DNA of 64,000 nt from Primorskyibacter marinus (GTDB taxonomy: Bacteria; Pseudomonadota; Alphaproteobacteria; Rhodobacterales; Rhodobacteraceae): the NCBI RefSeq assembly GCF_003313245.1, contig NZ_QJSD01000012.1:42519-106518 (forward strand), in the 5' to 3' direction. Made by a program: the position numbers and the translations under genes. Shown here piece after piece: positions 47,056 through 57,279 of this stretch (its first letter is position 1; every line of letters starts with the position of its first letter). Under the pieces are notes generated by a model. The model did not search any database. It saw only the letters and a program-made list of their open reading frames with translations, and had not been told where the DNA came from.

Positions 47056-47406
47056 TCAGCGCGCCTCGTCGAGAATGGCCAGAACCTCGTCCTTGCCTTC
47101 GTCGCGCTGGCCTTTGACACGGCGCAGCTCGCGCTCCAGCTTCTTGACCTCGGACGCTTTGCGGTTGGCCTCTGCACGCACCTTGTGCTCGCGCAGCCAC
47201 TCCCAGAAGAAACCGATCAGCAGGCCTGCGGCAATCCCGCCGAAAATCACGATGAACAGCGGCAGTTGGATGGAATGGGTCAGACCCAGCAAATCGGCCA
47301 GTTCCGCAGGCAAAAGCCGCAGCGTGACAAAGCCGCGATTGGCCAGAGCCACGGCAATCAGCACGATGGCCATAGCGCCCAGGAAGGCATAGCGAATGTA
47401 GCGCAT
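47056..47406 (-). CDS. LapA-domain (DUF1049) membrane protein
   Basis: 116 residues with two membrane spans ([17 protein letters not shown] and [20 protein letters not shown]) and a charged C-terminal coiled coil ([19 protein letters not shown]). The LapA/LapB pair of enterobacteria handles LPS quality control; here only the LapA-like gene is next to ihfB, as is common in proteobacteria. Five bases after ihfB. Confidence 0.88.
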   Translation of the reverse strand: MRYIRYAFLGAMAIVLIAVALANRGFVTLRLLPAELADLLGLTHSIQLPLFIVIFGGIAAGLLIGFFWEWLREHKVRAEANRKASEVKKLERELRRVKGQRDEGKDEVLAILDEAR

Positions 47407-47411
47407 GAAGT

Positions 47412-47693
47412 TTACTTTCCGTTCAGCCTGTCGCGCAGCAGCTTGCCGGTCTTGAAGAAGGGCACATGTTTCTCCTCGACATCGACCGACTCTCCGGTGC
47501 GCGGGTTACGTCCCACCCTCGCATCCCTTTTCTTGACGGAAAAGGCACCAAAGCCGCGCAGTTCGACGCGATCTCCGCGTGCCATCGCGTTGGTAATCTC
47601 TTCAAAGATCGTATTCACGATCCGCTCTACATCACGTTGATAAAGATGCGGATTATCATCCGCGATCTTCTGGATTAGCTCCGACCGGATCAT
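47412..47693 (-). CDS. ihfB: Integration host factor, beta subunit
   Basis: DNA-bending protein. 93 residues, starting [15 protein letters not shown] with AGGGGGG upstream. Core [21 protein letters not shown] with the proline-containing DNA-intercalating arm, and ending [13 protein letters not shown]. Standard position after rpsA. Partner IhfA is not in the window. Confidence 0.96.
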   Translation of the reverse strand: MIRSELIQKIADDNPHLYQRDVERIVNTIFEEITNAMARGDRVELRGFGAFSVKKRDARVGRNPRTGESVDVEEKHVPFFKTGKLLRDRLNGK

Positions 47694-48158
47694 ATATGTT
47701 GCCCCCCTCGGGCATGCCCCACCGTTCTCGTTTATCCCGATAACTATAGGATCAAACGCGCAAAAAGGAAATGTTTTCCGGGCGTTGGGGGGCGAATAAT
47801 TGTCATGTGCCTCACCGCCTACCGCCAGACACGCGTCGGACCGGCCTTGCAAGCGCGATGCTGCATTGCGGCATCGCTGCTGTTGGGCATATAACGCCCT
47901 GCGGACAGCACTTGATTCGTATACAATCATGCGACGTTATTTCGGACATAATCCGAGGTCTTATTGTAGCGCAGAAATTTTGCATGGGACCAGTCACCCG
48001 TTTCTGAACGACGTTCGTGGACGAACTGGAATCATCGGGGCTGACGGGGGTGTCGCAACGGGGGCACTGCCGGCGCAACGGCGATCAGGCTGCGCAGAAA
48101 TACTATTCTGATGTGAGGGCCGCCAATGCCCCTGACGGAATTCCGAGACGCTAACGAA
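47694..48158. other. Long ihfB leader without a gene
   Basis: 465 bases between ihfB and the rpsA terminator. An 88-residue minus-strand frame here (MRRQCPRCDTPVSPDD..) has two CxxC-like starts but no SD or family look. On the minus strand TACAAT (about 47952-47957) with an ATGCAA 17 bases upstream is a possible ihfB promoter. A dyad TCGGA-N5-TCCGA lies nearby. Confidence 0.45.
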
Positions 48159-48187
48159 AAAGGCCCCGGCGCTGTGCCGGGGCCTTT
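48159..48187 (-). terminator. rpsA terminator
   Basis: Perfect 12-bp stem AAAGGCCCCGGC/GCCGGGGCCTTT with a 5-base loop. On the minus strand a TTTTT run follows. Best terminator in the window; ends rpsA 25 bases after its stop. Confidence 0.9.
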
Positions 48188-48211
48188 CGTCATCTTGTGC
48201 AACCCTAGGGT

Positions 48212-49894
48212 TTATTCGTCGCCGGTTTTCAGCGCCGCACCCAGGATGTCGCCAAGCGATGCACCCGAGTCGGAAGAGCCGTACTGCTGCACTGCTTCTT
48301 TCTCTTCGGCAATCTCGCGGGCCTTGATCGACAGGCCCAGCTTGCGGGTCTTGGCGTCCACGTTTGTCACGCGCACGTCGATCTTGTTGCCGACCGAGAA
48401 ACGCTCGGGGCGCTGTTCGGAACGGTCACGCGACAGGTCAGAGCGGCGGATGAAGGATTTCATGCCCTCATATTCCACTTCGATGCCGCCATCTTCGATC
48501 GCGGTCACTTCGACAGTCACGATGGATCCGCGCTTCACGCCGCCAACCGCTTCTGCGAACTTGTCGCCACCAAGTGCCTTGATCGACAGCGAGATACGCT
48601 CTTTCTCGACATCAACCTCGGACACAACCGCCTGAACGATATCGCCCTTGCGGTATTCCTGAATGGCTTCTTCGCCGCGCTGGTCCCAGCTGAGGTCGGA
48701 CAGGTGAACCATGCCGTCGATCTCGCCTTCGAGACCGATGAACAAACCGAATTCGGTGATGTTCTTGACCTCGCCCTCGACATGCGTGCCTTCGGGATGG
48801 GTTTCGGCAAAGACTTCCCACGGGTTGCGCATGGTCTGCTTGAGACCCAGCGAAACGCGGCGCTTGGCCGGATCGATTTCCAGAACCATGACTTCGACTT
48901 CCTGGGAGGTCGAAACGATCTTGCCGGGATGCACGTTCTTCTTGGTCCAGGACATTTCCGAGACGTGAACCAGACCTTCGACACCGGGCTCCAGTTCGAC
49001 GAACGCACCGTAATCGGTGATGTTGGTCACGCGGCCGGTATGCACGGATTCCAGCGGGAACTTGGCGGCAACCATATCCCACGGATCTTCCTGAAGCTGC
49101 TTCATGCCCAGGCTGATACGGTGGGTTTCCTTGTTGATCTTGATGACCTGAACCTTGACGGTTTCGCCGATCGACAGGATCTCGGAAGGGTGGTTGACAC
49201 GACGCCATGCCATATCGGTGACGTGCAGCAGGCCGTCTACGCCGCCCAGGTCAACAAACGCACCGTATTCGGTGATGTTCTTGACCACGCCGTCCACGGC
49301 CTGACCCTCGGTGAGGTTGGCAATGACTTCGGCGCGCTGTTCGGCACGGGATTCTTCCAGGATCGCACGGCGCGAAACAACGATGTTGCCACGACGACGG
49401 TCCATTTTCAGGATCTGGAACGGCTGCTTGAGACCCATCAGCGGGCCGGCATCGCGCACGGGGCGCACATCGACCTGAGAACCGGGCAGGAACGCAACCG
49501 CGCCGCCAAGATCGACCGTAAAGCCGCCTTTGACACGGCCAAAGATCGCACCTTCGACACGCTCGTCGTCGGCATAGGCCTTTTCCAGACGGTCCCAGGC
49601 TTCTTCGCGGCGGGCCATCTCACGGCTGATGACCGCTTCGCCGCGCGAGTTTTCCGCGGACCGCAGGAAAACCTCGACTTCGTCGCCGACATTGATTTCG
49701 GGCGCTTCGCCGGGGTTTGCAAATTCTTTAAGATCGACGCGGCCTTCCATCTTGTAGCCTACGTCGATGATGGCCTGGCCTGCCTCTACGGCGATGACCT
49801 TGCCCTTGACGACAGTCCCCTCATCGGGTGTGTCCATTTCGAAGCTTTCGTTCAAGAGGGCTTCGAATTCCTCCATAGATGTATTTTCAGCCAT
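48212..49894 (-). CDS. rpsA: 30S ribosomal protein S1
   Basis: Largest 30S protein; unfolds and docks mRNA. 560 residues, starting MAENTSMEEFEALLNES with AAAGGA upstream. Six S1 repeats: e.g. VVKGKVIAVEAGQAIIDVGY, VKNITEYGAFVDLGGVDGLLH, VTNITDYGAFVELEPGVEGLV and VKNITEFGLFIGLEGEIDGMV. Leads the rpsA-ihfB run but has its own strong terminator, so ihfB likely has a separate promoter. Confidence 0.97.
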   Translation of the reverse strand: MAENTSMEEFEALLNESFEMDTPDEGTVVKGKVIAVEAGQAIIDVGYKMEGRVDLKEFANPGEAPEINVGDEVEVFLRSAENSRGEAVISREMARREEAWDRLEKAYADDERVEGAIFGRVKGGFTVDLGGAVAFLPGSQVDVRPVRDAGPLMGLKQPFQILKMDRRRGNIVVSRRAILEESRAEQRAEVIANLTEGQAVDGVVKNITEYGAFVDLGGVDGLLHVTDMAWRRVNHPSEILSIGETVKVQVIKINKETHRISLGMKQLQEDPWDMVAAKFPLESVHTGRVTNITDYGAFVELEPGVEGLVHVSEMSWTKKNVHPGKIVSTSQEVEVMVLEIDPAKRRVSLGLKQTMRNPWEVFAETHPEGTHVEGEVKNITEFGLFIGLEGEIDGMVHLSDLSWDQRGEEAIQEYRKGDIVQAVVSEVDVEKERISLSIKALGGDKFAEAVGGVKRGSIVTVEVTAIEDGGIEVEYEGMKSFIRRSDLSRDRSEQRPERFSVGNKIDVRVTNVDAKTRKLGLSIKAREIAEEKEAVQQYGSSDSGASLGDILGAALKTGDE

Positions 49895-50247
49895 GTGGCG
49901 CTCAGATCCTTTAAGATGTTTTCTGGCCGAGCGGTTGTCTCCGCCGGTCTTGATGATGTCCGCGCTTGCGGCGGATCGGATTGGTCTACAGACAAACCGC
50001 AAAACAAAGAGGGCCGGTGGTTCCGACCCTGCTCGATCTCGATGTTGCGCGGCAATTTCACCTTGTCGACGCGCGCGGTATAACCGGGATGAAGGGGATG
50101 CACAACCATGTAGTGCATGGATCGGGGGCGGGGCTGCGGCGGATCGGCGGACAGACGGGCAGGGGAGAGGAAAAACACATCCTGTGGCCATTTCCTTCGC
50201 CGGACGGGGACGTTATGTATGGGCACGAATAACACGGGGCGCATCCG
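49895..50247. other. Divergent control region rpsA/trpB
   Basis: About 350 bases between divergent rpsA and trpB. The plus strand has no run of Trp codons typical of a leader peptide, no clear terminator/antiterminator pair, and no reading frame that resembles a protein. Confidence 0.5.
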
Positions 50248-51477
50248 ATGAACGATCTCTTCAACAGCTTCATGTCCGGGCCCGACGAAAACGGCCGTTT
50301 TGGCAAGTTCGGCGGCCGGTTCGTGTCCGAAACCCTGATGCCGCTGATCCTCGAACTTGAGGAACAGTACGAACGGGCGAAAACCGATCAGTCCTTCTGG
50401 GACGAGATGAACGATCTCTGGACCCATTATGTCGGCCGTCCCAGCCCGATGTATTTTGCCGAACGCCTGACCAACCATCTGGGCGGTGCCAAGGTCTATT
50501 TCAAACGCGACGAGCTGAACCATACCGGCGCGCATAAGATCAACAACGTGCTGGGCCAGATCATTCTGGCGCGGCGCATGGGCAAGACGCGGATCATTGC
50601 CGAAACCGGCGCGGGCCAGCACGGCGTGGCCACCGCAACGGTCTGTGCCAAGTTCGGCCTGAAATGCGTGGTCTATATGGGCGCGCATGATGTCGAACGG
50701 CAGGCGCCCAACGTGTTCCGGATGCGGCTTCTGGGTGCCGAGGTCGTGCCCGTCACGTCTGGCCGTGGCACGCTGAAGGACGCGATGAACGATGCGCTGC
50801 GCGACTGGGTGACCAATGTGCGCGACACGTTCTACTGTATCGGCACGGTGGCAGGCCCGCATCCCTATCCGGCGATGGTCCGCGATTTTCAATCCATCAT
50901 CGGCAAGGAAGCGCGCGAGCAGTTGCACGAACAAGAGGGCCGCTTGCCCGACACGCTGATCGCCGCCATCGGCGGCGGGTCCAACGCGATGGGCCTGTTC
51001 TACCCGTTCCTTGATGAACCATCCGTGAACATCATCGGGGTCGAGGCCGGCGGCAAGGGCGTCAATGACAAGATGGAACATTGCGCCTCGCTGACCGGCG
51101 GGCGTCCCGGCGTGCTGCATGGCAACCGGACCTATCTGTTGCAGGACGATGACGGCCAGATCCTCGAAGGCTTCTCGATCTCCGCCGGTCTCGATTATCC
51201 CGGCATCGGCCCGGAACACAGCTGGCTGCATGATACGGGTCGCGCGCAATATGTCTCGATCACCGATGCCGAGGCTCTGGAAGCGTTCCAGCTGTCCTGC
51301 GAGATGGAGGGCATCATCCCCGCGCTGGAACCGAGCCACGCGCTGGCCCATGTGATGAAGATCGCGCCGGACCTGCCAAAGGATCACATCATCTGCATGA
51401 ACATGTGCGGGCGCGGCGACAAGGACATCTTCACCGTGGCGCGCCATCTCGGTTTCGACATGAGCGCCGAGCCGTAA
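50248..51477 (+). CDS. trpB: Tryptophan synthase beta subunit
   Basis: Joins indole and serine to make tryptophan, PLP enzyme. 409 residues. PLP lysine K97 in [26 protein letters not shown], and [14 protein letters not shown] for phosphate binding. TrpA lies 5 kb away and on the other strand, with trpF 3 kb to the left; so the trp genes are split into units here. SD weak. Followed by a hairpin at 51485-51510. Confidence 0.97.
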   Translation: MNDLFNSFMSGPDENGRFGKFGGRFVSETLMPLILELEEQYERAKTDQSFWDEMNDLWTHYVGRPSPMYFAERLTNHLGGAKVYFKRDELNHTGAHKINNVLGQIILARRMGKTRIIAETGAGQHGVATATVCAKFGLKCVVYMGAHDVERQAPNVFRMRLLGAEVVPVTSGRGTLKDAMNDALRDWVTNVRDTFYCIGTVAGPHPYPAMVRDFQSIIGKEAREQLHEQEGRLPDTLIAAIGGGSNAMGLFYPFLDEPSVNIIGVEAGGKGVNDKMEHCASLTGGRPGVLHGNRTYLLQDDDGQILEGFSISAGLDYPGIGPEHSWLHDTGRAQYVSITDAEALEAFQLSCEMEGIIPALEPSHALAHVMKIAPDLPKDHIICMNMCGRGDKDIFTVARHLGFDMSAEP

Positions 51478-51484
51478 GACACCC

Positions 51485-51510
51485 ACCCCGGTCGCTCTGC
51501 GAACCGGGGT
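51485..51510 (+). terminator. trpB terminator
   Basis: Perfect 8-bp stem ACCCCGGT/ACCGGGGT with a 10-base loop, seven bases after the trpB stop, followed by CTTGTCC. Confidence 0.65.
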
Positions 51511-51548
51511 CTTGTCCCTGAATGTCGGCCTGAATTTCGCCCTCGGGG

Positions 51549-51577
51549 CCTTTTGTACGTTTGAGGCGTACAAAAGG
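51549..51577. repeat. Perfect 11-bp inverted repeat
   Basis: CCTTTTGTACG / CGTACAAAAGG with 7-base spacer, 11 bases past the DUF2237 stop on the minus strand. A further CAAAAGG follows at once (51580-51586). Likely terminator for the minus-strand gene; a protein-binding site is also possible. Confidence 0.6.
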
Positions 51578-51588
51578 CACAAAAGGCG

Positions 51589-51966
51589 TCAAACCGTGTC
51601 GGACGAATGCGCCTCCAGCACGCTCAGCGGCACGATGTCCAAGGCCCGGATATGGGTCGCGGTCAGGCGCACCTTGGGCGCGCAGCCCTCGTCATGCGCT
51701 TGCAGAAACCGCCCCGCGCACAGGCACCAGCGATCACCGGGCTTCAGGCCTGCGAAGGAAAACTGCGGTTGCGGGGTCGACAGATCGTTGCCGACATATT
51801 TCGAATAGGCCAGAAACTCCGCCGTCATCACCGCGCAAACCGTGTGGCTGCCCTGATCCTGCGCGCAGGTATTGCAGGCCCCGTCGCGGAAATACCCCGT
51901 CAGCGGCGAGGTCGAACAGCTCTCCAGAACGCCACCCAAGACATTGATTTCAGGATCTTTCTTCAT
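51589..51966 (-). CDS. DUF2237 family protein
   Basis: 125 residues, start ATG after GGAGG. Matches DUF2237: EINVLGGVLESCSTSPLTGYFRDG, a T-C-x-Q-D-Q-G-S-H-T-V-C stretch, VGNDLSTP and LKPGDRWCLCAGRF. Seven cysteines, several conserved in the family. Function unknown. On its own between trpB and pth. Confidence 0.9.
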   Translation of the reverse strand: MKKDPEINVLGGVLESCSTSPLTGYFRDGACNTCAQDQGSHTVCAVMTAEFLAYSKYVGNDLSTPQPQFSFAGLKPGDRWCLCAGRFLQAHDEGCAPKVRLTATHIRALDIVPLSVLEAHSSDTV

Positions 51967-52135
51967 TAGCTATCCTCCGTCCGGGTCTGGCATCTGCCTG
52001 TGTGTAAGCTAAACGTGGGGTTGATTGGTTTTGATGTTACACCAATCAGGGTTGATCCGGCCAGAGCCGATGCAGCACTGGGCTGTGTCTTTGCCTTTGA
52101 CGTGCAACGTCTCCGCGCGCCGCAGCCGACCCCAG

Positions 52136-52855
52136 CTACCGGAACCGATCCGCCAGTTTTTGCAATGCGCTGCGCCTGTCAGGCGTCTCTGTATTTTCTG
52201 TTTTCGCTTCAGAGGCTTGAGCGACCTTCTCAGGTTTCCTTGCCGCTGTCTTTCCGCCATCTGGTCCGGTGCCCGTCGCCTTGCGGGGCGGTGCCATTCG
52301 CAACGCGACCGCATTCATGAACCGCCCCGCATCACCTGCCGCCAGCGACGCCGCGCCGTCCGAGATGCCGCGCATCAGATCGTCCAGCCAGCCCGCATCG
52401 GCCCGCGCAAAGTCATGCAGCACATAGCCTGAGACCAATTCCTTGCGGCCGGGATGGCCAATACCAAGGCGAACCCGTTGATAAGCCTCGCCAATATGGC
52501 CATGCGTCGAGCGCAAACCGTTATGCCCGGCATGCCCGCCACCGGACTTGACCTTCACCCGTCCAGGCGCGAGGTCCAGCTCGTCGTGAAAAACGCAGAC
52601 ATCCGAAGGGTCCAGCTTGTAGAACCGCATCGCCTCGCCCACCGATTGCCCCGACAGGTTCATAAAGGTTTCGGGCTTTAGCAAAAGCACCTTTTCAGTC
52701 CCCAGCTTGCCTTCGCTGATCTTGCCCTGAAACTTCGATTTCCACGGTGCAAACCCATGATCCGACTGGATTATATCAACCGCCATAAAGCCGATATTAT
52801 GCCGTGTGTTGGCATATTTCGTGCCCGGATTGCCCAAGCCGACAAAGAGTTTCAT
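52136..52855 (-). CDS. pth: Peptidyl-tRNA hydrolase
   Basis: Releases tRNA from drop-off peptidyl-tRNA. Starts MKLFVGLGNPGTKYANTRHNIG with catalytic His19; KPETFMNLSGQSV, FHDELDLAPGRVKVKSGGG and GHNGLRS are typical. 239 residues; the family core ends near residue 190, and a Lys/Ala/Thr-rich tail (about residues 190-239) is extra. Downstream of rplY, with a terminator-like hairpin between. After the stop, GATTGGT/ACCAATC (52023-52047) may form another. Confidence 0.95.
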   Translation of the reverse strand: MKLFVGLGNPGTKYANTRHNIGFMAVDIIQSDHGFAPWKSKFQGKISEGKLGTEKVLLLKPETFMNLSGQSVGEAMRFYKLDPSDVCVFHDELDLAPGRVKVKSGGGHAGHNGLRSTHGHIGEAYQRVRLGIGHPGRKELVSGYVLHDFARADAGWLDDLMRGISDGAASLAAGDAGRFMNAVALRMAPPRKATGTGPDGGKTAARKPEKVAQASEAKTENTETPDRRSALQKLADRFR

Positions 52856-52936
52856 GGGTTTTGTCCCCTGTACTGTGCTCTCATGGCTACATAGGCCGGG
52901 ACGCGCGCGAAGAAAAGCCGTGCGACAAACGCAAAC

Positions 52937-52961
52937 GGCCCCCGCCACAAGGGCAGGGGCC
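52937..52961 (-). terminator. Hairpin after rplY
   Basis: GGCCCC/GGGGCC outer stem with an inner GCC/GGC, 28 bases after the rplY stop on the minus strand, followed there by GTTTGCGTTTGT. Attenuates or ends rplY transcription before pth. Confidence 0.65.
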
Positions 52962-52988
52962 GCGATACCTGGCTCGTTGAGGCTGGGA

Positions 52989-53636
52989 TCAGCTCTCTTC
53001 GACTTCGGTTGCCGGAACCTCGTCGGCTGCGACTTCTTCTTCGTCATCATCGCCAGAGGATTTCAGGCTCGACGGAGCGGACAGGTTGGCAATCACGAAG
53101 TTACGATCAACCGTGACCTTCGCACCCTTGGGCAGATCGACCTCGTCGATATGCATCACGTCGCCGATATCCTTGCCGGAAAGATCGACCGTGATGTGGT
53201 CGGGAATGTCGCCCGCCTGCACGTTCAGTTCCACTTCCGGGCGAACAGTGGTCAAAACGCCACCTTTGCTCAGGCCGGGGCATTCTTCATGGCCGACGAA
53301 TTCAACCGGAATGAACAGGTTGAGGCGCGTGGTGCGGCGCAGGCGCAGCAGGTCGAAATGCGTCGGCAAATCCTTGACCACATCGCGCTGCACGTCGCGG
53401 CAGATCACGCGGACGTCTTCCTGGCCTTCAACCTTCAGGTTGAACAGCGTGGACTTGAAGCGGCCTGCTTTCAGGCGCTTGAGCAGTTCGTTGAAAGGAA
53501 CTTGAATTGCCAGGGGCTCTTTGTCGCCACCAAATACGATGCCCGGAACCATTTTTGCACGACGTGCAGCGCGAGCGGCGCCCTTGCCCGTCCCCGTGCG
53601 TTCCTGGGCGTGAAGATCAGGGATCTCACCAGCCAT
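52989..53636 (-). CDS. rplY: 50S ribosomal protein L25 (CTC form)
   Basis: 5S rRNA-binding protein. 215 residues: L25 domain with basic start ([38 protein letters not shown]), then the TL5/CTC C-terminal domain ([31 protein letters not shown]-like core), ending in an acidic tail ([16 protein letters not shown]). Start after SD-less upstream codons removed; the ATG at 53636 fits the family N-terminus. Confidence 0.96.
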   Translation of the reverse strand: MAGEIPDLHAQERTGTGKGAARAARRAKMVPGIVFGGDKEPLAIQVPFNELLKRLKAGRFKSTLFNLKVEGQEDVRVICRDVQRDVVKDLPTHFDLLRLRRTTRLNLFIPVEFVGHEECPGLSKGGVLTTVRPEVELNVQAGDIPDHITVDLSGKDIGDVMHIDEVDLPKGAKVTVDRNFVIANLSAPSSLKSSGDDDEEEVAADEVPATEVEES

Positions 53637-53868
53637 TTGTAGTCTCCATAAATAAAGGCGGGGTTCCTCCAAGGCTGTAACCCCGCGTGAAGCCGCGCGT
53701 ATAGGGCAATTCCCCCAGGTTGGAAAGTCGATTCGAAAGCACGCTTTCCAAAGCGCTTTAATATGTTACTTTGCAGCGCGTGTGCAGCCATGTACCACAT
53801 GCGGGCAATGTCGGACCAGTCTTGCAGCGACGAGGCGGCAGGCCGGGAAATGCCGTGAAGGGATTCTG

Positions 53869-55035
53869 ATGTCATATAGCAAAGCGATCGCGGTGTCGCG
53901 CGCGCCGATGCTTGCGCTGACCGCAGTGGGGACGTTCTGGGGCACGTTTGCAGCCTCTGTTCCCGATCTCAAGCAAGCGGCTGGCCTCAGCGATGCGGAT
54001 ATGGGCCTGGCGCTGTTGTTTTCCGCCCTGGGCGGTTTTGTGGCGATGTATCTCAGCCCGCGGATCGGCGCGCTGCTGGGACGGCGGGTGCTGCCTGTCT
54101 CGGGCGCGCTTCTGGTCGGGGGGTATCTGCTGCTAAGTTTGGCGGATGGTTTTGCCTCATTTGCAGCGGCGATGCTGTTTTCGGGGCTGATGGTGGCGTT
54201 GCTGGATGTCAGCGCCAATGTCCGCATCTCGGTTCTGGAAGAACGCCACAACATGCCGTTGATGAACGTCAACCACGCGATGTTTTCCTTTGCCTTTGCG
54301 GGCGGCGCGCTGGTGACGGGGATTGCACGGCGCGCAGGCTATGGCCCGGACCAGATCCTGCCGGTGATGGCGCTGGCGGGGCTGGCGCTTGCGGTGTTCA
54401 TGCATGAAGGGCGCGCGTGGCGCGGATCGCCGCCGCCCGACACGTCGCAGCCCGCGCATATGCCCTGGATGCTGATCTTGCTGACCGGCGGCATCCTGTT
54501 TGCATCCTTCATCGGCGAGAACGCGACCGAGGCCTGGTCCGCCTTGCTGATCGAGCGCACGCTTGGCGCGGCCGAAGGCACGGGCGGGTTCGGCCCGTCG
54601 ATGCTGGGGCTGGCGATGGGCGTGATCCGGCTGTTGGGACAGGCGGCCGCGCGCTGGCTGGGCGAGGGGCCGTTGATCCTGTGGTCAGCGATCCTGGGCG
54701 TCGTGGGGGCGCTGACGATTGCACTGGCCGTCAATGTGCCGATGGCGATTGCGGGCGTCGCGGTGATGGGGGCAGGCATGGCGGTGATCGTGCCTTGCGC
54801 CAATTCTCTGTTGGGCCGGTTGGTGCGGCCCGATCAGCGGTCGCTGGTGATTTCACGCGCCTGGATGGTGGGGTTTGTCGGATTTTTCATCGGGCCGTCG
54901 ATGATGGGGCTGATTGCCGAGCATCTGGGGTTGCGGATGGCGTTCATCGCCACCGCGATGCTGGTGGCGACGATCATCCCGTCGGTCCTGACCCTGATGC
55001 GGGCTTCGACAGCGCGGCCCGTAGCGGCAGAGTAG
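53869..55035 (+). CDS. MFS transporter (YbjJ-like)
   Basis: 388 residues, about twelve membrane spans, major facilitator. MSYSKAIAVSRAPMLALTAV opens at an ATG with AAGGGA upstream. VPDLKQAAGLSDADMGLALL and the loop SPRIGALLGRRVLPVSGALL match the first-half MFS pattern; NVRISVLEERHNMPLMNVNH is like E. coli YbjJ. Substrate unknown. Convergent with lldD, ten bases apart. Confidence 0.9.
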   Translation: MSYSKAIAVSRAPMLALTAVGTFWGTFAASVPDLKQAAGLSDADMGLALLFSALGGFVAMYLSPRIGALLGRRVLPVSGALLVGGYLLLSLADGFASFAAAMLFSGLMVALLDVSANVRISVLEERHNMPLMNVNHAMFSFAFAGGALVTGIARRAGYGPDQILPVMALAGLALAVFMHEGRAWRGSPPPDTSQPAHMPWMLILLTGGILFASFIGENATEAWSALLIERTLGAAEGTGGFGPSMLGLAMGVIRLLGQAAARWLGEGPLILWSAILGVVGALTIALAVNVPMAIAGVAVMGAGMAVIVPCANSLLGRLVRPDQRSLVISRAWMVGFVGFFIGPSMMGLIAEHLGLRMAFIATAMLVATIIPSVLTLMRASTARPVAAE

Positions 55036-55045
55036 CGGTCTGGCG

Positions 55046-56209
55046 CTACTGCCAGCGGCCCTCGAAATCCTCGGGGATCAGCAGAATGTCGCGGTCCAGC
55101 TCGTCCATCCGGCGGCGTCCACACAGCGCCATCGAGACATCCAGCTCTTTCTCGATCACTTCCAGCGCCTTGGTCACGCCTTCCTGACCCATGGCCCCCA
55201 GACCGTAGACAAAGGCGCGGCCGATATGGGTGCCCTTGGCCCCCATCGCCAGCGCCTTCAGCACGTCCTGACCGGAGCGGATGCCGCTGTCCAGATGCAC
55301 CTCGGCGTCATCGCCGACGGCTTGCAGGATCGGGTCCAGCATGCGGATGGAGCTGAGCGCGCCGTCCAGTTGCCGCCCGCCGTGGTTTGACACGACAATC
55401 GCATCGGCACCGACTTTCAGCGCCATCTTGGCATCTTCGGGATCCAGAATACCCTTGAGGATCACCTTGCCGCCCCATTGTTCCTTGAGCTTGGCCACCT
55501 TGTCCCAATCAAGCGCCGGGTCGAATTGTTCCGCCGTGTAAGACGCGAGGCTTGCCAGATCCTTCACGCCATGCACATGGCCGACCAGATTGCCGAAATT
55601 GCGGCGTTTTGCGCCCGCCATCCCCATGCACCAGCCCCATTTGGTGCTGAGGTTCAGCATCGTGGTCGGGGTCAGTTTCGGTGGGGCCGACAGGCCGTTT
55701 TTCAGATCCTTGTGCCGTTGCCCGAGGATTTGCAGATCCAGCGTGATGACCAGCGCGGAACACCGTGCCGCCCGCGCCCGTTCGATCAGGCGCGAGGTGA
55801 AATCGAGGTCCTTCATGGTGTAAAGCTGGAACCAGAACGGCTTGGTCGTCGCTTCGGCCACTTCCTCGATCGAGTTGATCGACATGGTCGACAGGGTGAA
55901 GGGCACGCCGAACGCCTCGGCCGCACGGGCGGTCTTGATCTCGCCATCGGCGCATTGCATGCCGGTCGACCCAACCGGGGCGAGCGCCACCGGCATTCTG
56001 ACCTTCTCGCCGATCATCTCGCTTTGTGTGCTGCGCCCGGTCATGTCGACAGCCACACGTTGCCGCAGGCGGATCTGATCGAAGTCGGAACAGTTGTCGC
56101 GGAAGGTCTGCTCTGTCCAGCTGCCCGATTCAGCGTAATCGTAGAACATCTTCGGGACGCGGCGCTTATAGATGCGCTTGAGGTCTTCGATGCTGGTGAT
56201 GACGGGCAT
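55046..56209 (-). CDS. lldD: FMN-dependent alpha-hydroxyacid dehydrogenase (L-lactate type)
   Basis: Oxidises L-lactate or a similar 2-hydroxyacid, FMN cofactor. 387 residues. Starts MPVITSIEDLKRIYKRRVPK; PVALAPVGSTGMQ, LYTMKDLDFTSRLIERA, LKGILDPEDAKMA and the FMN/substrate motif SNHGGRQLDGA with catalytic His are intact. LldD is the best-known member; glycolate- or mandelate-type substrates cannot be excluded. Monocistronic by spacing. Confidence 0.9.
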   Translation of the reverse strand: MPVITSIEDLKRIYKRRVPKMFYDYAESGSWTEQTFRDNCSDFDQIRLRQRVAVDMTGRSTQSEMIGEKVRMPVALAPVGSTGMQCADGEIKTARAAEAFGVPFTLSTMSINSIEEVAEATTKPFWFQLYTMKDLDFTSRLIERARAARCSALVITLDLQILGQRHKDLKNGLSAPPKLTPTTMLNLSTKWGWCMGMAGAKRRNFGNLVGHVHGVKDLASLASYTAEQFDPALDWDKVAKLKEQWGGKVILKGILDPEDAKMALKVGADAIVVSNHGGRQLDGALSSIRMLDPILQAVGDDAEVHLDSGIRSGQDVLKALAMGAKGTHIGRAFVYGLGAMGQEGVTKALEVIEKELDVSMALCGRRRMDELDRDILLIPEDFEGRWQ

Positions 56210-56293
56210 GGCAGAGTCTCCGAAGGATTGGTGAGGTTTTGTTACCAATGCCCGCGCCGACGCGCAATGCGGCATTTGTCATGACGGCCCTTG

Positions 56294-57085
56294 TCAGGCG
56301 CGATGGGCCCCGTCCGACAGTGTTTTCACAAAACTCAGCACATCCTTGACCGGTTTGCCATCGGCCAGCGCGCCCACGATGGCAGAGCCGACAACCGCAC
56401 CATCGGCGATGCTGGCGATGCTTTCGGCGGCTTCGGGGGTTCTGATGCCAAAGCCCACAATCACCGGCAGGTCGGTCTGCGCCTTGATCCGCGCGACTTC
56501 CGGTCCGACATCGCCGGCCTCTGCCGCCGCCGCACCGGTGATGCCGGTGATCGAGACATAATAGACAAAGCCCGAGGTGTTCTGAAGCACTTTGGGCAGG
56601 CGTTTGTCATCCGTGGTGGGCGTGGCCAGACGAATGAAGTTCAGCCCGGCGGCCTGCGCAGGGATGCACAGTTCCTCATCCTCTTCGGGGGGCAGATCGA
56701 CGACGATCAGACCGTCGATGCCCGCAACCTTGGCATCGTCAAGAAACGTGTCCACCCCGTGATTGTAGATCGGGTTGTAATAACCCATCAGCACGATCGG
56801 CGTGGTGTCATCGGTCTCGCGGAACGCGCGCGCCATCTGCAAGGTGCGTTTCAGCGTCATGCCGCCTTCAAGCGCGCGCTGGCCCGACAGTTGGATCGTC
56901 TCGCCGTCCGCCATTGGGTCGGTGAAGGGCAGCCCCATCTCGATGATATCGACGCCCGCGGCCGGCAGACCCCGGATCAATTCCAGGGATGTGTCGTAAT
57001 CGGGATCGCCTGCCATGACATAGGCGACAAATGCTTTCTTGCCCTCAACCTTCAGGGCGGCGAATTTGGCGTCGATGCGGGTCAT
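56294..57085 (-). CDS. trpA: Tryptophan synthase alpha subunit
   Basis: Cleaves indole-3-glycerol phosphate. 263 residues, start [19 protein letters not shown] with AAAGGA upstream. Catalytic Glu in [15 protein letters not shown], Asp in [11 protein letters not shown], and phosphate loop GFGIRTPE. TrpB partner lies 5 kb left and on the other strand. 84 bases upstream of lldD on the same strand. Confidence 0.96.
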   Translation of the reverse strand: MTRIDAKFAALKVEGKKAFVAYVMAGDPDYDTSLELIRGLPAAGVDIIEMGLPFTDPMADGETIQLSGQRALEGGMTLKRTLQMARAFRETDDTTPIVLMGYYNPIYNHGVDTFLDDAKVAGIDGLIVVDLPPEEDEELCIPAQAAGLNFIRLATPTTDDKRLPKVLQNTSGFVYYVSITGITGAAAAEAGDVGPEVARIKAQTDLPVIVGFGIRTPEAAESIASIADGAVVGSAIVGALADGKPVKDVLSFVKTLSDGAHRA

Positions 57086-57279
57086 GGGCGGTCCTTTCGG
57101 GAAGTTCCTGACCGATGTGCCGAATTGGCGCGAGGAAATCAAGACGCTCTGACGTCTGCACAGGGGGCTTGTGCGGCGGCTTTGGTGCCGGTTGTCATTG
57201 CGAATGACAGCAGCATGTGTTGCAGCGCGCCGGGCTTGGTTCTAGAAGGCGCGGGAAACCTAGCTGGGAAAGATATGTC

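Noticed and set aside
47812-48078. 88-residue frame with MRRQCPRCDTPVSP, zinc-ribbon-like
   Set aside because: Only the first few residues look like a zinc ribbon, no SD, and the rest has no recognisable pattern.
48704-50083. 459-residue plus-strand frame antisense to rpsA
   Set aside because: Shadow of rpsA; no motif, no SD.
49966-50232. 88-residue frame ahead of trpB, considered as a leader gene
   Set aside because: No repeated Trp codons and no attenuator stem; composition not protein-like.
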